From Corylus avellana (taxonomy: Eukaryota > Streptophyta > Magnoliopsida > Fagales > Betulaceae), in assembly GCF_901000735.1 (NCBI RefSeq), contig NC_081546.1, positions 5,213,001 through 5,277,000 of the forward strand: a stretch of DNA of 64,000 nt, in the 5' to 3' direction. The stretch's first letter is position 1; the number at the start of each line of letters is the position of its first letter. A model generated the notes under the pieces. That model made no database searches. It worked only from the letters and a program-made list of their open reading frames with translations, and was not told where the DNA came from. The translations under genes were made by a program, and so were the position numbers. Positions 48,311-60,690 of this stretch are shown here, piece after piece.

Positions 48311-49081
48311 CACATTCTGTGAATCATAGGGGAGGTACTGAGTCTTGTAACTGTGGAAAAGTTACAGAGATAGTTTTGAGGTTTGATGTTGCTGCTGGTG
48401 TAGGTTCTTGGCTAAGGAGGCCAGCAATATCAAAATCACTTCTTATTCTTCTCCAAGTATACTCTCCCTAGAAAAATAATATAAGGGACTAAGAATTCTA
48501 ATTAGTCACTTGTGTGTTTGGCATAAAGGTGGATCGATATTGGCACTTGACCAGTTGATGGGTAGGGATGTGGGAGGTCTTAGTAAAAATAAAATAAAAT
48601 TCAAGAGTTTATAAGCACTAGAACTAGCAATTTTTTATACGACTCGTAAACTTGACACAAACTCAACACGAAATTAAAATATTAGAATTGAAGAATTTGA
48701 CTCGTTTAATTTAATGGGTCGGATTAGGGTTGATCTATATAGCTTTATATTCATGCTTTAACACGACCCAAATCCAATATGCGACATAATGACTTAAATT
48801 TTTTGACATAATCCGTGAACTCGAAACGAACACAAATTGTTACCCCTAATAAGTACTACCACATTAGGTTAGTAAGATATTAGGTTAGTAAGATAGGAGT
48901 GAGATGAAGGTGTAATATGTGGTCTATAAAAGTTTTTATTTTTATTTTTAAGGGTTGATTTAAAGCTTACCGGTCTACCATATTAGCTTTATAATTTGTA
49001 TTTGTACATTATTTATAGGAAGATGGCAACCTTCTGACTAAATTTGGGGATTGGATTGCTGTCCATAATTGATAATTCAGC

Positions 49082-49121
<40 letters not shown>

Positions 49122-49135
49122 CAATTATATGTATC
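48311..49135. other. intergenic DNA, no gene seen
   Basis: AT-rich, with a GACCC/GGGTC-rich decayed repeat at 48640-48850 and a (TA)n(GA)n microsatellite at 49084-49121. No supported open frame. Confidence 0.5.
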
Positions 49136-49666
49136 CAACTAATTTGCCCAACTTAAGTTTAACTTTGGCATTATATTTTTTATTTTAAAATACTAAGAAA
49201 AATGCTAGGCTTACAAACACATTTTACAAAAAACCTTTTACAAATTGATGTGACACAACATGATTGGGTTTCTCAAAATTTGAATTTATCTCATATCCAA
49301 TCATGTTGTGCCATATTAGTTTGTAAAAGTATTTTTTGTAAAATGTGTTTGTAAGCTTAGTATTTCTCAAATACTAAATAGCAAATGAAAAAAATGTGTG
49401 AAGAATAATATCTATCTTTGGTCATTCTTTTATTTGGTATTTAAAAAAAAATAGAAAATAGTAATTTTTTTTTCATAATAATGTCATTTGTTTTTTTAAA
49501 AAAATGACATTATTATGAAGAAAAATATCATTTTGTATTTTTTTTAAAAATACCCAATAAAAGAAGGACCAAAAATAGATATTATTGGTTTACACATTTT
49601 TTATTTATTTATTTTTAAAATAAAAAAATAAAGCAAAAGTTCAACTTAAGTTGGACAAATTAGTTG
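49136..49666. mobile_element. long foldback MITE with a second MITE inside
   Basis: The arms CAACTAATTTGCCCAACTTA AG and CTTAAGTTGGACAAATTAGTTG pair, and pairing continues inward to a centre near 49500 (AATGTCATTTG TTTTTTTAAAAAAATGACATT). The left arm is interrupted by another element at 49197-49368. There is no coding sequence. Confidence 0.75.
49197..49368. mobile_element. 172-bp MITE with 9-bp target duplication
   Basis: The ends are GAAAAATGCTAGGCTTACAA and, reversed, GAGAAATACTAAGCTTACAA, with inverted repeats over most of each half. AAATACTAA flanks it at 49188-49196 and 49369-49377. The 9-bp duplication and long arms point to a Mutator-type non-autonomous element. Confidence 0.85.
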
Positions 49667-49778
49667 TCCTCAAGAGCCAAGAGGTAGATTAATTGGCTGT
49701 GATTACGTCTAATGAAGCGGATATTATTAGTTCGAATCCCACTTCTTGTGCGGACATGTTATAAAAAAAAAAAAAAAA
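49667..49778 (+). mobile_element. tRNA-derived SINE, family A, copy 5
   Basis: Head AAGAGGTAGATTAATTGGCT, box B AGTTCGAATCC, end CTTGTGCGGACATG, A tail. An imperfect duplication GGACAAATTAGTT / GGGCAAATTAATT flanks it and overlaps the right arm of the foldback MITE, so the SINE inserted at that element's edge. Confidence 0.75.
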
Positions 49779-49806
49779 TGGGCAAATTAATTAGGACTTT
49801 ATCATT

Positions 49807-49843
<37 letters not shown>

Positions 49844-50199
49844 CATCTCATCATGCAATTTTTAGTGACTGAATTGGACGAAGTGCGGTGGCGGCGGCGG
49901 CGGCTGCTTTTGACATTGAGGCCAGCCAAAAGACAACAAAGCCCGAAATAAAACCCTTTATTCCTCACCAAAATTAAGCTGGGGTCACTAAAAGTTATTA
50001 CAGCTTATAAAGGGTAAAAAGGTAGTTACATATCGTGCAAAGAATAATAACCAAGGAGAAATAGTTTTGAAGCTGGCCTCTTTTTAATATAGCTTTTAGA
50101 TTTTAGATATTTTCAATTTGTTTGTTTTTTCCTGAGCCAAAATGATTGAAAATATATATTGAAGCACCAAAATCTTTGCAAATTTGAGGTTTCTGACAA

Positions 50200-50236
<37 letters not shown>

Positions 50237-50489
50237 GAGCATCGCATCTCATTATGAGCATCGCATCTCACCAGTGTCCACCTAGTACTTGCCCACTTCT
50301 GTCTGTTCCTTGATAGACACTTTTGTGTAGGGCTTAGGGGGTTTTTCTTTGGGTCATTGGCTGCTCTGGTAAAAACAAATCATTTCTCTGTATTTGAATC
50401 TCTATCACTCAGACCCTTTTTAATTTTAATTTTTTTTTATTAAATTTTTTCTTTTGTGATTGCTTTGGGTTCCAAATGTGCAGAGATTC

Positions 50490-53400
50490 ATGGGTGTCAT
50501 TGACATCTACAACGCCTCCTCTCTCTGCTTCATCAAACCCAACACCAGCTTTCAACAACTTGTGGTGCCTCAATCGCAGAGACCCAGTTGCTCAATCGAA
50601 GGAAACCGCGGGCGGGTCGTTGCTATGGCCTCCATTGTTCCTCCAATGGAACATGTCAATGAGGGTCAACAGCGCTTGACCGGTGACTCCTTCATTCGAC
50701 CCCATTTGAGGAAATTATCTCCTTATCAGCCCATTTTGCCTTTCGAGGTACTATAATCCGATCCATTTCATTCTTTTCCTTGTGGGTGAGTAACCCATTT
50801 GTGCTTTTTGACAATGGCATCCCACTTTAATTAGGAACCCTTACACTGTCTCTCAATTTAGTTGTATATTTGTTCAAAATCAACTACCAGCTTTGAGTAT
50901 TATCATGTTCATTGATTACTAATTGAAAAGGATTTATTACTACAGGTTCTCCAAGTTTTCCTTCAACCCAACTGGCTGCTATATAATTGATATTGCAAAT
51001 GGTTAATGTTTGTTTACTTGCCAAAAATTGAAAATAAAAGGCAATCAATTTCATAGATGATGGTGTTTGTTTCTATTCGAGATGGGGTTGGTCAATACTG
51101 ATAATGTTTTTCAAATTGCACGTGACTTTTGTCACTTTGAGTTAACAAAGCCCTGTTATGAGTCACTTGAGTGGAAATCTATGTGAAATAGTAATTTGAT
51201 GTCCAGATAAATGAATTGGGTTCTTTGTTACAGGTTTTGTCATCGCAGCTCGGAAGGAAGCCTGAGGAAATTATCAAATTAGATGCTAATGAAAACCCTT
51301 ATGGTCCTCCCCCCGAGGTAACAAAAACGAAATTCTTTGCTTTTTTTATTTTATTTTATTTTTTATTTTAAAGATGTTAAAGAAATATTTATTTAGTGTG
51401 TAAAGATTTGAAGTCGAAGAATAGTCTGTTGATTGTAGACGCGCTCTGAGTGTTAATACCCCTTTCTGTTTTAAATAGAAAATTCAGATTGTTTGTAGGT
51501 TTTCGAAGCTTTGGGCTCAATCAAGTTCCCATATGTCTATCCAGACCCTGAGAGCCGTCGCTTGCGAGCTGCCCTTGCCAAAGATTCAGGACTTGAATCT
51601 GATTATATTCTTGCAGGATGTGGTGCGGATGAGCTCATTGATTTGATTATGCGGTTAGGATTTGAATTTTGTATCTTTATACGTTTCTAAATTAGAATGC
51701 CTGTTAGTGTCTATCTCCCTACAGCAGTCAACAGTTCCTAATCTTTTACAGATTTTGTTGTTATTTAATATATGCTGCAGATGTGTGCTTGATCCTGGTG
51801 ACAAAATTGTGGACTGCCCTCCGACCTTTACAATGTATGAGTTTGATGCTGCAGTTAATGGGGCACTTGTAATAAAAGGTACATAAACTTTATACTTTAT
51901 TATTGTTTCTTCCACAAGTTTTTGGAGTTTCTAATTCTTTCTTTCATTGATGTAAATTCTTGGGTTTATCTCCAATATTGAGTCCTTAAACATCTGTCAT
52001 TTCTCTGGCCTGCTTTGTTTTTCATTTCTTTGCCACATCATATGTGAATAACCTCCTGCAATTTTATGTTATTCTGCAGTTCCAAGGAAGGCAGACTTTA
52101 GCTTGAATGTGGAACAAATAACAGATGTTATTGAACGAGAGAAACCCAAATGCATATTTTTAACATCTCCCAATAATCCAGATGGGAGGTAAATCTGTGT
52201 TGTTTCTTTTCTTAATGTATTTTTGGCATAGTTACTTTACATGATTGACTTGATGTCTCTAATGTGTCCTTACCTTACTGCCCAGTAATGAACTAACTAT
52301 CAAGCACATTCAAGAGAAGGATCACCTCTGAAGGCATATATGTTAAAAGTCAAAGTATCTGCATAGAGCTTTCTTCTAAAACTAGTTAGTCTGAGCTTAG
52401 GCTTTGACCCATTCAAGAGCTGTTCATAGTATGGGGTTGGGAGATATGGTTAGATAAACTATTCTTTTAACATCTGGGTTAGTATTGGTGCATGTAGTAG
52501 ACATCCATTTTTAGACAGAATAAATCAATCTTTAGCTCTCTCAAGGGTTATTAACTGAAGATGCTGACATTGTATTGGGGCATGGAATTTAAGGTTGCTT
52601 CTATTATTTACCTCTGGAATGAATTGCAGAGAAGGCCTGATTGTAGAATGTGTAAGGGCCTGGATGGCAGGAGAAAGAGGTCAACAGAGGTGTCCTCTTC
52701 TTGTCCTCAAGGGTTGTTAACTGAAGATGCTGACATTGTATTGGGGCATGGAATTTAAGGTTGCTTCTATTATTTACCTCTGTAATGAATTGCAGAGAAG
52801 GCCTTATTGTAGAATGTGTAAGGGCCTAGATGGCAGGAGAAAGAGGTTAACAGAGGTGTCCTCTTCTTGTCTCAAGGGTTATTAACTGAAGATGCTGACA
52901 TTGTATTGGGGCATGGAATTTAAGGTTGCTTCTATTATTTACCTCTGGAATGAATTGCAGAGAAGGCCTGATTGTAGAATGTGTAAGGGCCTGGATGGCA
53001 GGAGAAAGAGGTCAACAGAGGTGTCCTCTTCTTGTGTAGACAGAGTTTCAGAATTTGGACTCTATCTTTACTTTAGTGTGGTTTTGTTGGTCTAACGAGC
53101 CTGCACACTATATTCATAAAATGTTTGAACTTTATGCATTATTTTCTAGTCACATATTCGGATTGTGATGTTATATTTCGATCCCACTTATGTGCAGTGT
53201 AATTGATGATGAAGCTCTTTTGAAAATCCTTGAGCTTCCTATCTTGGTGGTGCTGGATGAAGCATATATTGAGTTTTCAGGAATAGAGTCCAGGATGAAA
53301 TGGGTGAAGAAGCATGAGAATTTAATTGTTCTTCGGACATTTAGCAAAAGAGCTGGTATGTAAATATTTGTAATGCCTTTTCTTTAGAATCAATTATTTG

Positions 53401-55517
53401 GGAATTTGCATGTCAGCCTATATGATTCTGTTCTGGTAGCATCGATCTTGTTATTGAATTTCTAATGCAAAGATCTATTATCTTCTATGTTGTGAACTGT
53501 TAAATCTTTCTTAAATTTGATCTGAATTAGTTATTATATGCTCTAGGGTTAAGGATAATTAGAAACGTAAGTTGGGATAGAATGAGAGCAGTGACTAAAA
53601 AGTCCCCCAATTTAAAAATATTTAACTGAGAAGAGAAGTCCATAAAATTGTACTACATTCATCTACAGGTGATAGATCTCTTCTTTGCAGTTTCCCAGCA
53701 TTAAGGTCCTAACTTGTCTTCCGGTAGACATTTTTTTTTTTAATTTTTTTTTTTATACTTTGTTTTTATAAGATCTGCCAGGGGATTTTATAACCCAAAG
53801 TAAAATTTATAAAAAGGGTCAATTTTATCTGTAGACAACATACCTGTTGTTATGCTTTGTTCAATAGATACTTAAAAAGCAAGCTAATCACGATGGAGGA
53901 GTATGTTAGTGTCTTTAATAGCACATGACCCAAGATAATCTACTCATGAATACCATTGTGCATTTGTTTTTCTTACTTGTTTGTTCAATCAAAGCATGGC
54001 TGTTTTGCAACAGTCAAATGCCACCAAACTCTAGCTTTAATGGCTACCAGAATTTCTGCCTTCCTGAATTAATCTATGGATTTGTTTGGCTTGTAAAGCA
54101 CCTCACATCACTGATGTCCAAATCATGTGCAACACCAGAGAAACATATATAGTTGCACACTAACTTACTTTAGGTTCTTGTTTATGATATGTCCTTTGGC
54201 TGCCAATCATATTTATCATTTTTTTTCTTGTTATAACATTTATTATTTGCTCATAAAATACTACTATACTTATTTTAGAGTATAAGCCAATACAGCAAGA
54301 ATATCTCGTAATTGCTGTTGTTGTTCGTATGGTATCTCATTTTTTCCTTGTGTATATTTCTGCCTTTTATGTACTGATTTCTGCTGGAAGCAAAACCATT
54401 GGCTTATTCTGATACTAATCATGAAGCCAAACAAAGATTAATTGATATGGTAATTGGTGGTTGTTATCAAGGGAATTTATCTTGTATGAGATCACATATG
54501 ACCTGTGACTCAAACATTGCAAGTTACTAATGACTGAAATTGAGGGGACCCCTTTATCTGCACAGGGTCACCTCTTCTGATAATAGCTATTATTAACTTG
54601 GTACTCTCATTGATAGTAGACAAACTTCCTCAGCTTCCTTCAAGGTAATGACCTGGAGGGAAAATGACATTAAGTTTGACCTTTCTCATGTCCTATATAA
54701 ATGACTCTGAAGATGCTGTTGCTTCACATTAATGCTCATCCATTGCTAATGTGATTTATCTTGTAGAATTATGTTTACTTCAAGTACTTAGATGGTAGCT
54801 ATCTGCTCTTGACACATGTCTATGACCTTATGTGCTACCTCATCCATGATTTCAATACGCATTGTTTGCTGCTGGTTTGGGACCAATATTTTCTTGCTAT
54901 ATATAAACATGTATTTGGTTATGGATTTTGTGTGACTTAGGACAGGACTTCCAACTTGATTAAGGCAGCCTACAGTTTAGTCCATGGTAGGCGGTTAGGA
55001 GGAGTATGTGCTTTTGAAGTTTTAAAGGGTTGAAGAGTATACTTAAGTTGATAATCTGAACTGGGATTAAAAGAACATTTTTTTATGGCTTAAAGGTTGC
55101 TAGGCATTCAGTGATATATTGCAGGCATTTATAGATTTGAGGTTGCCAATTTTAGGTTTTAATGGTGGAAAAGGTTAGGAGAAAACTATTCGAGTTTATA
55201 ATTTGTAAAGATGCAACTGAGTAATTGGTTTAGAAGAAAGAAAGACAAGCTTTGGTGGTGCTATTTTGGGCTGTTAATAGTTAACTGTAAACAGCTCTTA
55301 TTTCCAGAGCTTTCTAGTAACTTGGGTTGAGTACATGAAAATTGGGGTTCTAAAATTTATAGGATTTACAGAAGTGGAGGATACTAAAGAAGAGGAGAAG
55401 GAGATACTATAGACATCTCATTGATGGGTGCTGAAATATTCTCAAAAGTCAGATACTGATCTTTGGTGAATTGGAGTTGTTTCAACAATATTTATAAGCT
55501 GCTACCTTCTGGCTACT

Positions 55518-55553
<36 letters not shown>

Positions 55554-58500
55554 TAATGTTATATATATCAAAAAGTATAAAGGGGCACAACCCTAATACA
55601 CAGAAAGTATATAAGAGAATGCCTAAAACTAGGGAGAAAATAGAGCAAGGAAATCTGAATAGCTAGTAACTAAATGAGCTAAATAAGCAGATGTCCAAGC
55701 GAAGAGGGAAAAAAAAGAAATAGGACTTGAGCTACTCCAAAGTCCTCTCAAGATTATCGAAATTCATATTGTTTCTTTCCCTCCATATGCACCCCAAACA
55801 TTAAAAGTAGGAGATTTGGAAAGAACACATAAAGACCCAGTAATATATAACTTGACCAAAGTAAGAACCATGGGCCTTAACTAGAGCCCATTTCCTGTAA
55901 AACAAATGTAGAAGATTTACTAATGTAAAGAAACAAATAAGTAAAACTCAATAATAGCTTGAGTAGCTATGGAGGATCTAAATTAGATCCCATGTCAAAG
56001 TTAGACCATAATTTTGAGAAGTTTTTGTATTTAAACATTTCATAACATCTTGTTGCATGCGCAATGTGCTGAGCATGGATCATCATTAGTTGAACTTGTT
56101 ATGTCTATCTGTATCACCTCTATGAAAGTCACTTGTGACTCATGCTTGAGATTTGAAATGCAGGTACAAACCCTGGAGGACAACTAATTTACCTATTGAT
56201 GTAACATGTATCATAGATAAAATCATTTCATCAGTGTTAGTTCAATACCCTTTATCTTTAAAAGAACTGTGAGTAACATCAGCAACTTGGGTTCTTTATA
56301 GAATGGAAGGAATGATGGTTTATTTTTACTAATGAACTTTTTCCCTTGCACGATTGTGTGAGCTTTGTTGCAAGAATGTACATTTTGAATCGTATAATGT
56401 TGCTACATATTCCCGAGAAGGATAGATTTTCTTAACTCATTTATTGTTTGGTCCAGTAATGGGCACCTTGTGATGTAGCATATTTATGTAGTGGGTTTTG
56501 TGCTTCATTTTTTTTAATCATATTCATTTTTAGTTGATAGTTGATTTAATTTTCTGGATTTATGCATTTGTATTTGGTATGGGAGGTTAGTCATATCCTC
56601 AAATGTTTATCCAATGGTTTATTTATCATATTAAATTCATTAACTTTTTTTTTTAAAAAAAAATTTGGATATGTTTTTCCTTCTTTTCTTTATGTGAAAT
56701 GTTCAGAATCTTAAATTGCAAATGAACAATTGGTGCAGGTTTAGCTGGACTTCGTGTTGGATATGGAGCTTTTCCTTTGAGCATCATCGAATATCTTTGG
56801 AGAGCAAAGCAACCTTATAATGTTTCAGTTGCTGCTGAAGTATCTGCTTGTGCAGCTTTGGAGAATCCCACATATCTTGAGGTTAATTCTTTTTTATTCT
56901 TATTAGTATTCTCCATTTTTTTTTTTTGTAAGTAAATGATTACCATTGAAAGTGCAAAAGGCGCAACCCAAGCACACAAAGAGTATAAAAGAGAAATACC
57001 TCGCTATAATAAGACAACAAGTTGAGAAAATCAGGAAAACTAAGCAAATTAAGATCTAGGGCAACTGTCCAAAGATGAAGAGTTTTAAAGAAGAAAGACT
57101 TTAGTTCCACCACAATCCTCTCTCGATTTTCAGACATCTATTATTTTTCCTCCTCTAAAGACACCATAGGCAGGACAGAACCAACTTCTACACAACTGCA
57201 CATTGATGACTACTGCCATACCCTATCCCACAAGCGAAAAGGTCTATTACTCTTTTAGGCATGACCCAAGCTAACCCAAGACCACTCAAGATAGCACTCC
57301 ACAAAGCATAAGTGATCTCACAATGTAGAAGAAGATGATCCACAGTGTATTGGGTGAACTTGGTTAAGGGTTGAAGTGACGGGAGAGTTTTGTAAATCGC
57401 TGAGGGATTGAAACAAGTCTGGCCAGTATTTGGTGGTGATGGAATACGTCATTTCTCCCCAAAACATCTCCCAAGCAAGGACAAAAGAAATTCGTAGTTG
57501 ACATGATTGTAGGCCTTCTCAATATCCAGCTTGCAAAGCACACATGAAACACCAAATCTGATTCTACTATCCAAGCACTCAATAGCTATAAGAACGTAAT
57601 CAGGAAATATTTCCCACCCTGACAAACACATTTTAGTGCTTGGAAATAATCTTCTTTACAACCTATCAGCTAGGACTTTGGTAATAATATGCATCAACCA
57701 CTCACATTTTTGACAGATAAATTAGTACTACTTCCATTCAATGCCATGTCTAATATGAATCTGCATCTCTACCAGAAAGTGAAAGAGGCTTTGGTACAAG
57801 AAAGGGTGAGGCTTTTTAATCTTCTCAAGGAAGTGCCATTTCTCAATCCATTTCCAAGCTATTCTAATTTCATTCTTTGTGAGGTTGCATCTGGAATCGA
57901 TGCTAAGAAACTGAAGGTGCGTAATTTTCTCGCTTATATCATACTTTACCATGTGAAAAGATTTATAGTTCTGAATCCAATATTTGCGTTGTATAGACTA
58001 ACAGTCATACATTTCTGCGTGTCTTTGTGTGTGTAATCCATTATATAGAGTTAGATTTGATTGGTTGGTGCAGTTGTCAAGATAATTCCTTTCTTTTTCT
58101 TTATTTTTATTTTTATTTTTATTTTTGGAGACAATACTATATTCAATTTTGTTTGTGACAGGGCAATGTTTGTGTCCTTCACTTTATGTTGCTATTTAGT
58201 TTGCAAAATAATTTCGGATGAAGTTTTCTACTCAAAATTATGATCGATATGGGCCTGCTAGGAAAATGGACTAAAATGTAGATAATGGGGATTGAGATCT
58301 GGTTATTTCACCGGGTGCAAAATCTCTCATTGGGCTGTTCATTTAAAATGAAGGGCCCAAATCGCAAAACCACAAAAGAAAGAGAACGAATGATGGCTTG
58401 CAGTGCAAGGGGTGACTGTTCTTCCACCCCCTTTGGCCACAAGGGGAAGTTTGGCCACTCCCAAAGGGTGGTTTGGGGGTGGCTGAACTACCCCAATGAC

Positions 58501-58909
58501 CAAAGGAAGTAGTTCGGCCACCCCAACAACTATCCCGTGCACTGCAAGCCACTTCTTGCTCTTTCTTAAGTTTTGTCGTTCATTTAAAATTAACAGCCCA
58601 TGTAAGAGCTAGTACACCATATTTCAATCCAGATAATGGTATACTTTATTTTTGTTTTCCCTCTGAATTATTAGATACATTTTGTACACTCGTGTGCCTA
58701 GATGTAGCACGTCGGAGGTTCGTAGAAGAATCTCTTTCACCAATATAAAAAATTGTGATAATCTTATATTCGTACAGGAGGACCTTGCAAAAATGGGTGT
58801 AATGATCCGCCATTACAACAAGAAGGAATTGAAGGGTTATGTGCGTGTATCTGTTGGGAAGCCTGAACACACAGATGCCTTGATGAAGTGCCTTACACGC
58901 CTGTCTTAA
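50490..58909 (+). CDS. HISN6: histidinol-phosphate aminotransferase, plastid
   Basis: Nine exons: 50490-50747, 51234-51317, 51499-51653, 51781-51878, 52080-52188, 53198-53355, 56739-56881, 57776-57916, 58778-58909, about 425 residues with all junctions in phase. It is a pyridoxal-phosphate enzyme of histidine synthesis, converting imidazole-acetol phosphate and glutamate to histidinol phosphate and 2-oxoglutarate. Motifs: [14 protein letters not shown] (substrate end), [35 protein letters not shown], and the PLP lysine in [18 protein letters not shown]; the C-terminal end reads [19 protein letters not shown]. The first ~65 residues form a Ser/Pro-rich plastid transit peptide. The exon 1 start follows the long T-rich leader; upstream codons in frame lack an ATG. 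Introns 5 to 8 are expanded by a tandem repeat, L1 pieces and a MITE. Confidence 0.94.
52541..53036. repeat. 166-bp tandem triplication in HISN6 intron 5
   Basis: Three units start at TCAAGGGTT(A/G)TTAACTGAAG at 52541, 52707 and 52872 (periods 166 and 165). They differ at only a handful of bases by eye. Each holds a frame beginning [12 protein letters not shown], which is repeat sequence, not a gene. The 3' unit ends near the TGTAGACAG at about 53036. Confidence 0.92.
55540..55830 (-). mobile_element. L1-type LINE 3' fragment in HISN6 intron 6
   Basis: Next to a (TA)n tract (55520-55551), the minus strand carries the L1 3' end phrase (GTATATAAGAGAATG, GGGGCACAACCCTAATACAC in plus orientation) and further sequence resembling the L1 C-terminal region, without an open frame. 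The rest of this 3.4-kb intron shows nothing else recognisable. Confidence 0.6.
56918..57650 (-). mobile_element. L1-type LINE fragment with RT remnant in HISN6 intron 7
   Basis: The T tract at 56918-56928 is the poly-A end on the minus strand. Upstream in element orientation, 57449-57631 encodes [19 protein letters not shown], the L1 reverse transcriptase active-region phrase, and 57364-57582 overlaps it in another frame. After a jump, 56940-57360 encodes the C-terminal zinc-knuckle-type end ([40 protein letters not shown]). The element is 5'-truncated and internally deleted. It fills most of the 894-bp intron. Confidence 0.82.
58331..58600. mobile_element. 270-bp MITE with GC-rich core in HISN6 intron 8
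   Basis: Ends TGGGCTGTTCATTTAAAATG and CATTTAAAATTAACAGCCCA are inverted repeats, and pairing goes inward through GGCTTGCAGTGCA and TGCACTGCAAGCC. The centre (58410-58530) has GGTGGC/GCCACC words like those at 11585, 31076 and 63388. There is no coding frame; the target duplication is unclear. Confidence 0.75.
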
Positions 58910-60279
58910 TACTTTTAACTGTGCAGGTGCATCATTTTATTGAGCAGATTTCAAATTTGAAATTGCGACTTCTATACTGAATCTACATTTTTAAACCACA
59001 ATATTTATTTGATTGTGGAAAGTGAACGATACCTTCTTTTTCTCGTTGAAGCTGAATGACACGTTTTTGTCTAGACATAACAACAGAGGCTCAATTATCT
59101 TCAGATAATAAAATCCTATTTATATGCTTGCTTTCCTTGTGCCAAGAGGGTAATATTTTCTATGGTAAATGTTTTGTAAAGAGTAATAATATCCTGTATT
59201 TTTATTTCACAACTATCTCACAATACTGACATGACAGCTCTAATTAACTCTCGGAAATTTTTTGTTTTGAAAGGATTTATCCAAGGGTTAGTTTGGACTG
59301 TCACATCAACATTACGAGATAAAAATGTGAATTTTAACATTATTCTTTTGTAAAACATTGATTTGCGTGCTATGATCGGTACATTCACCTTTGCAAGTAC
59401 ATAATACTAGATTACAAGAGCAAATGAAGAAGGAAAATATTTTGGATATTACAGCTTTTATTAAAATTTGTTTTTCAAATTGGTGTGACAATTCATAATT
59501 GGTAAAATAATTAAGAGTTTTTGGTTGACATGCCTGTCATTAATCATCAATTAAATTGATCACTTTTTTGCTTAATTACAAACATGATACTGCATTAACT
59601 ATGACATGGCTATAATTTTGCTGACACAGCATATTTTCCCAAATCTGTTATTTGTCATTTTTCCTGAAATTTGGATTTCTCCTTCTAAGCAATATTGTGT
59701 CTAAATTAACTGCAATTACTTTTAATTCACTATTATGAATTAAAAGAAAGTGTGAAAGAATAATTTTTATCATTTCTCCTTAAAATTCATAGCATATCTT
59801 ATCAAGTAGATTTTCTCGATCATTATTGACAAATCTCTTGCGTGTCACAGTAAATGCTGCTGATTTCATCTTCTTCATGGCATTAATTTTTAAATGTTAA
59901 ATTTCTCCATGCCTTTGTCTTCCACTCTGGTTAAATTTCTATATATATATATATTTTAAAATAAATACACCATAAGAGAAGACGAGATTTCTAGGCTGAT
60001 TGTTCACTCATAAAAAAGTTTTAAGCAGATTGGTTCAAATACCCATCGATTCTTGGTATATCTATCGATTTCTATCTCCCATTTTCTTTATCATACATTT
60101 TAGGCTTGCAAAGATCAATCCAAATCTGTTGCTTCTTTCACTCCTTCTCTAACAGATTTGTTAAGTTTCAAGAGTCTTTAATCTGCATCAGCACTATGCT
60201 CAAAAGGTTAGTGTTATCAATCCCATGTGATTGTTCAAGTTGATTCTTTAATTGGTTTACAGTTTAGCCCTTTATTTTG
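58910..60279. other. intergenic DNA, no gene seen
   Basis: HISN6 3' flank and AT-rich spacer. Open frames are short and low-complexity. A (TA)n run lies at 59941-59954. Confidence 0.5.
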
Positions 60280-60690
60280 ATTTGAGGTAACTTTATTTTT
60301 AGACTTTGAATTACCACGCGATTTAACAAGCTCCAAAACTTCAAAACTGATCTCCTGAACTTTCAATTACAGTCAATTTGAATCTCTCCGTCAAATTCAG
60401 CCGTTAACTTCTAACAGCAATACCTAAAAGGACCAAAATATCCTTAATTTTTGTCTTCTTGTTTTTTTTTTTTAAAAAAAACCCCTTGTGACTGCAATTT
60501 TTTTTTTTTTTTTTAACTTTATTTTTTAATTTGGAATTAAGGATGAATTTGAAATTTTATAAAAAAGTTATGGGTATAAACGTCTTGTCTCACTTTTAAG
60601 GTTTAATATCTGACGGAATGGTTCAAATTGATTACAATTGAAAGTTCAGAGGTCTAAAGTGAAGTTATCCATTTTAATTCAAATTTTCGA
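60280..60690. mobile_element. foldback element related to the 11276 and 43780 elements
   Basis: CTGAACTTTCAATTACAGTC AATTTGAATCTCTCCGTCA (60357-60395) pairs with its complement at 60611-60654. Outer words GGTAACTTTATTTTTAGAC and GTCTAAAGTGAAGTTATCC also pair. The centre is T/A-rich. The left arm has extra sequence, so the element is partly rearranged. Confidence 0.55.

Noticed and set aside
52561..53095. Repeated open frames starting [12 protein letters not shown]
   Set aside because: They are copies of the intronic 166-bp tandem repeat and end at unit borders.
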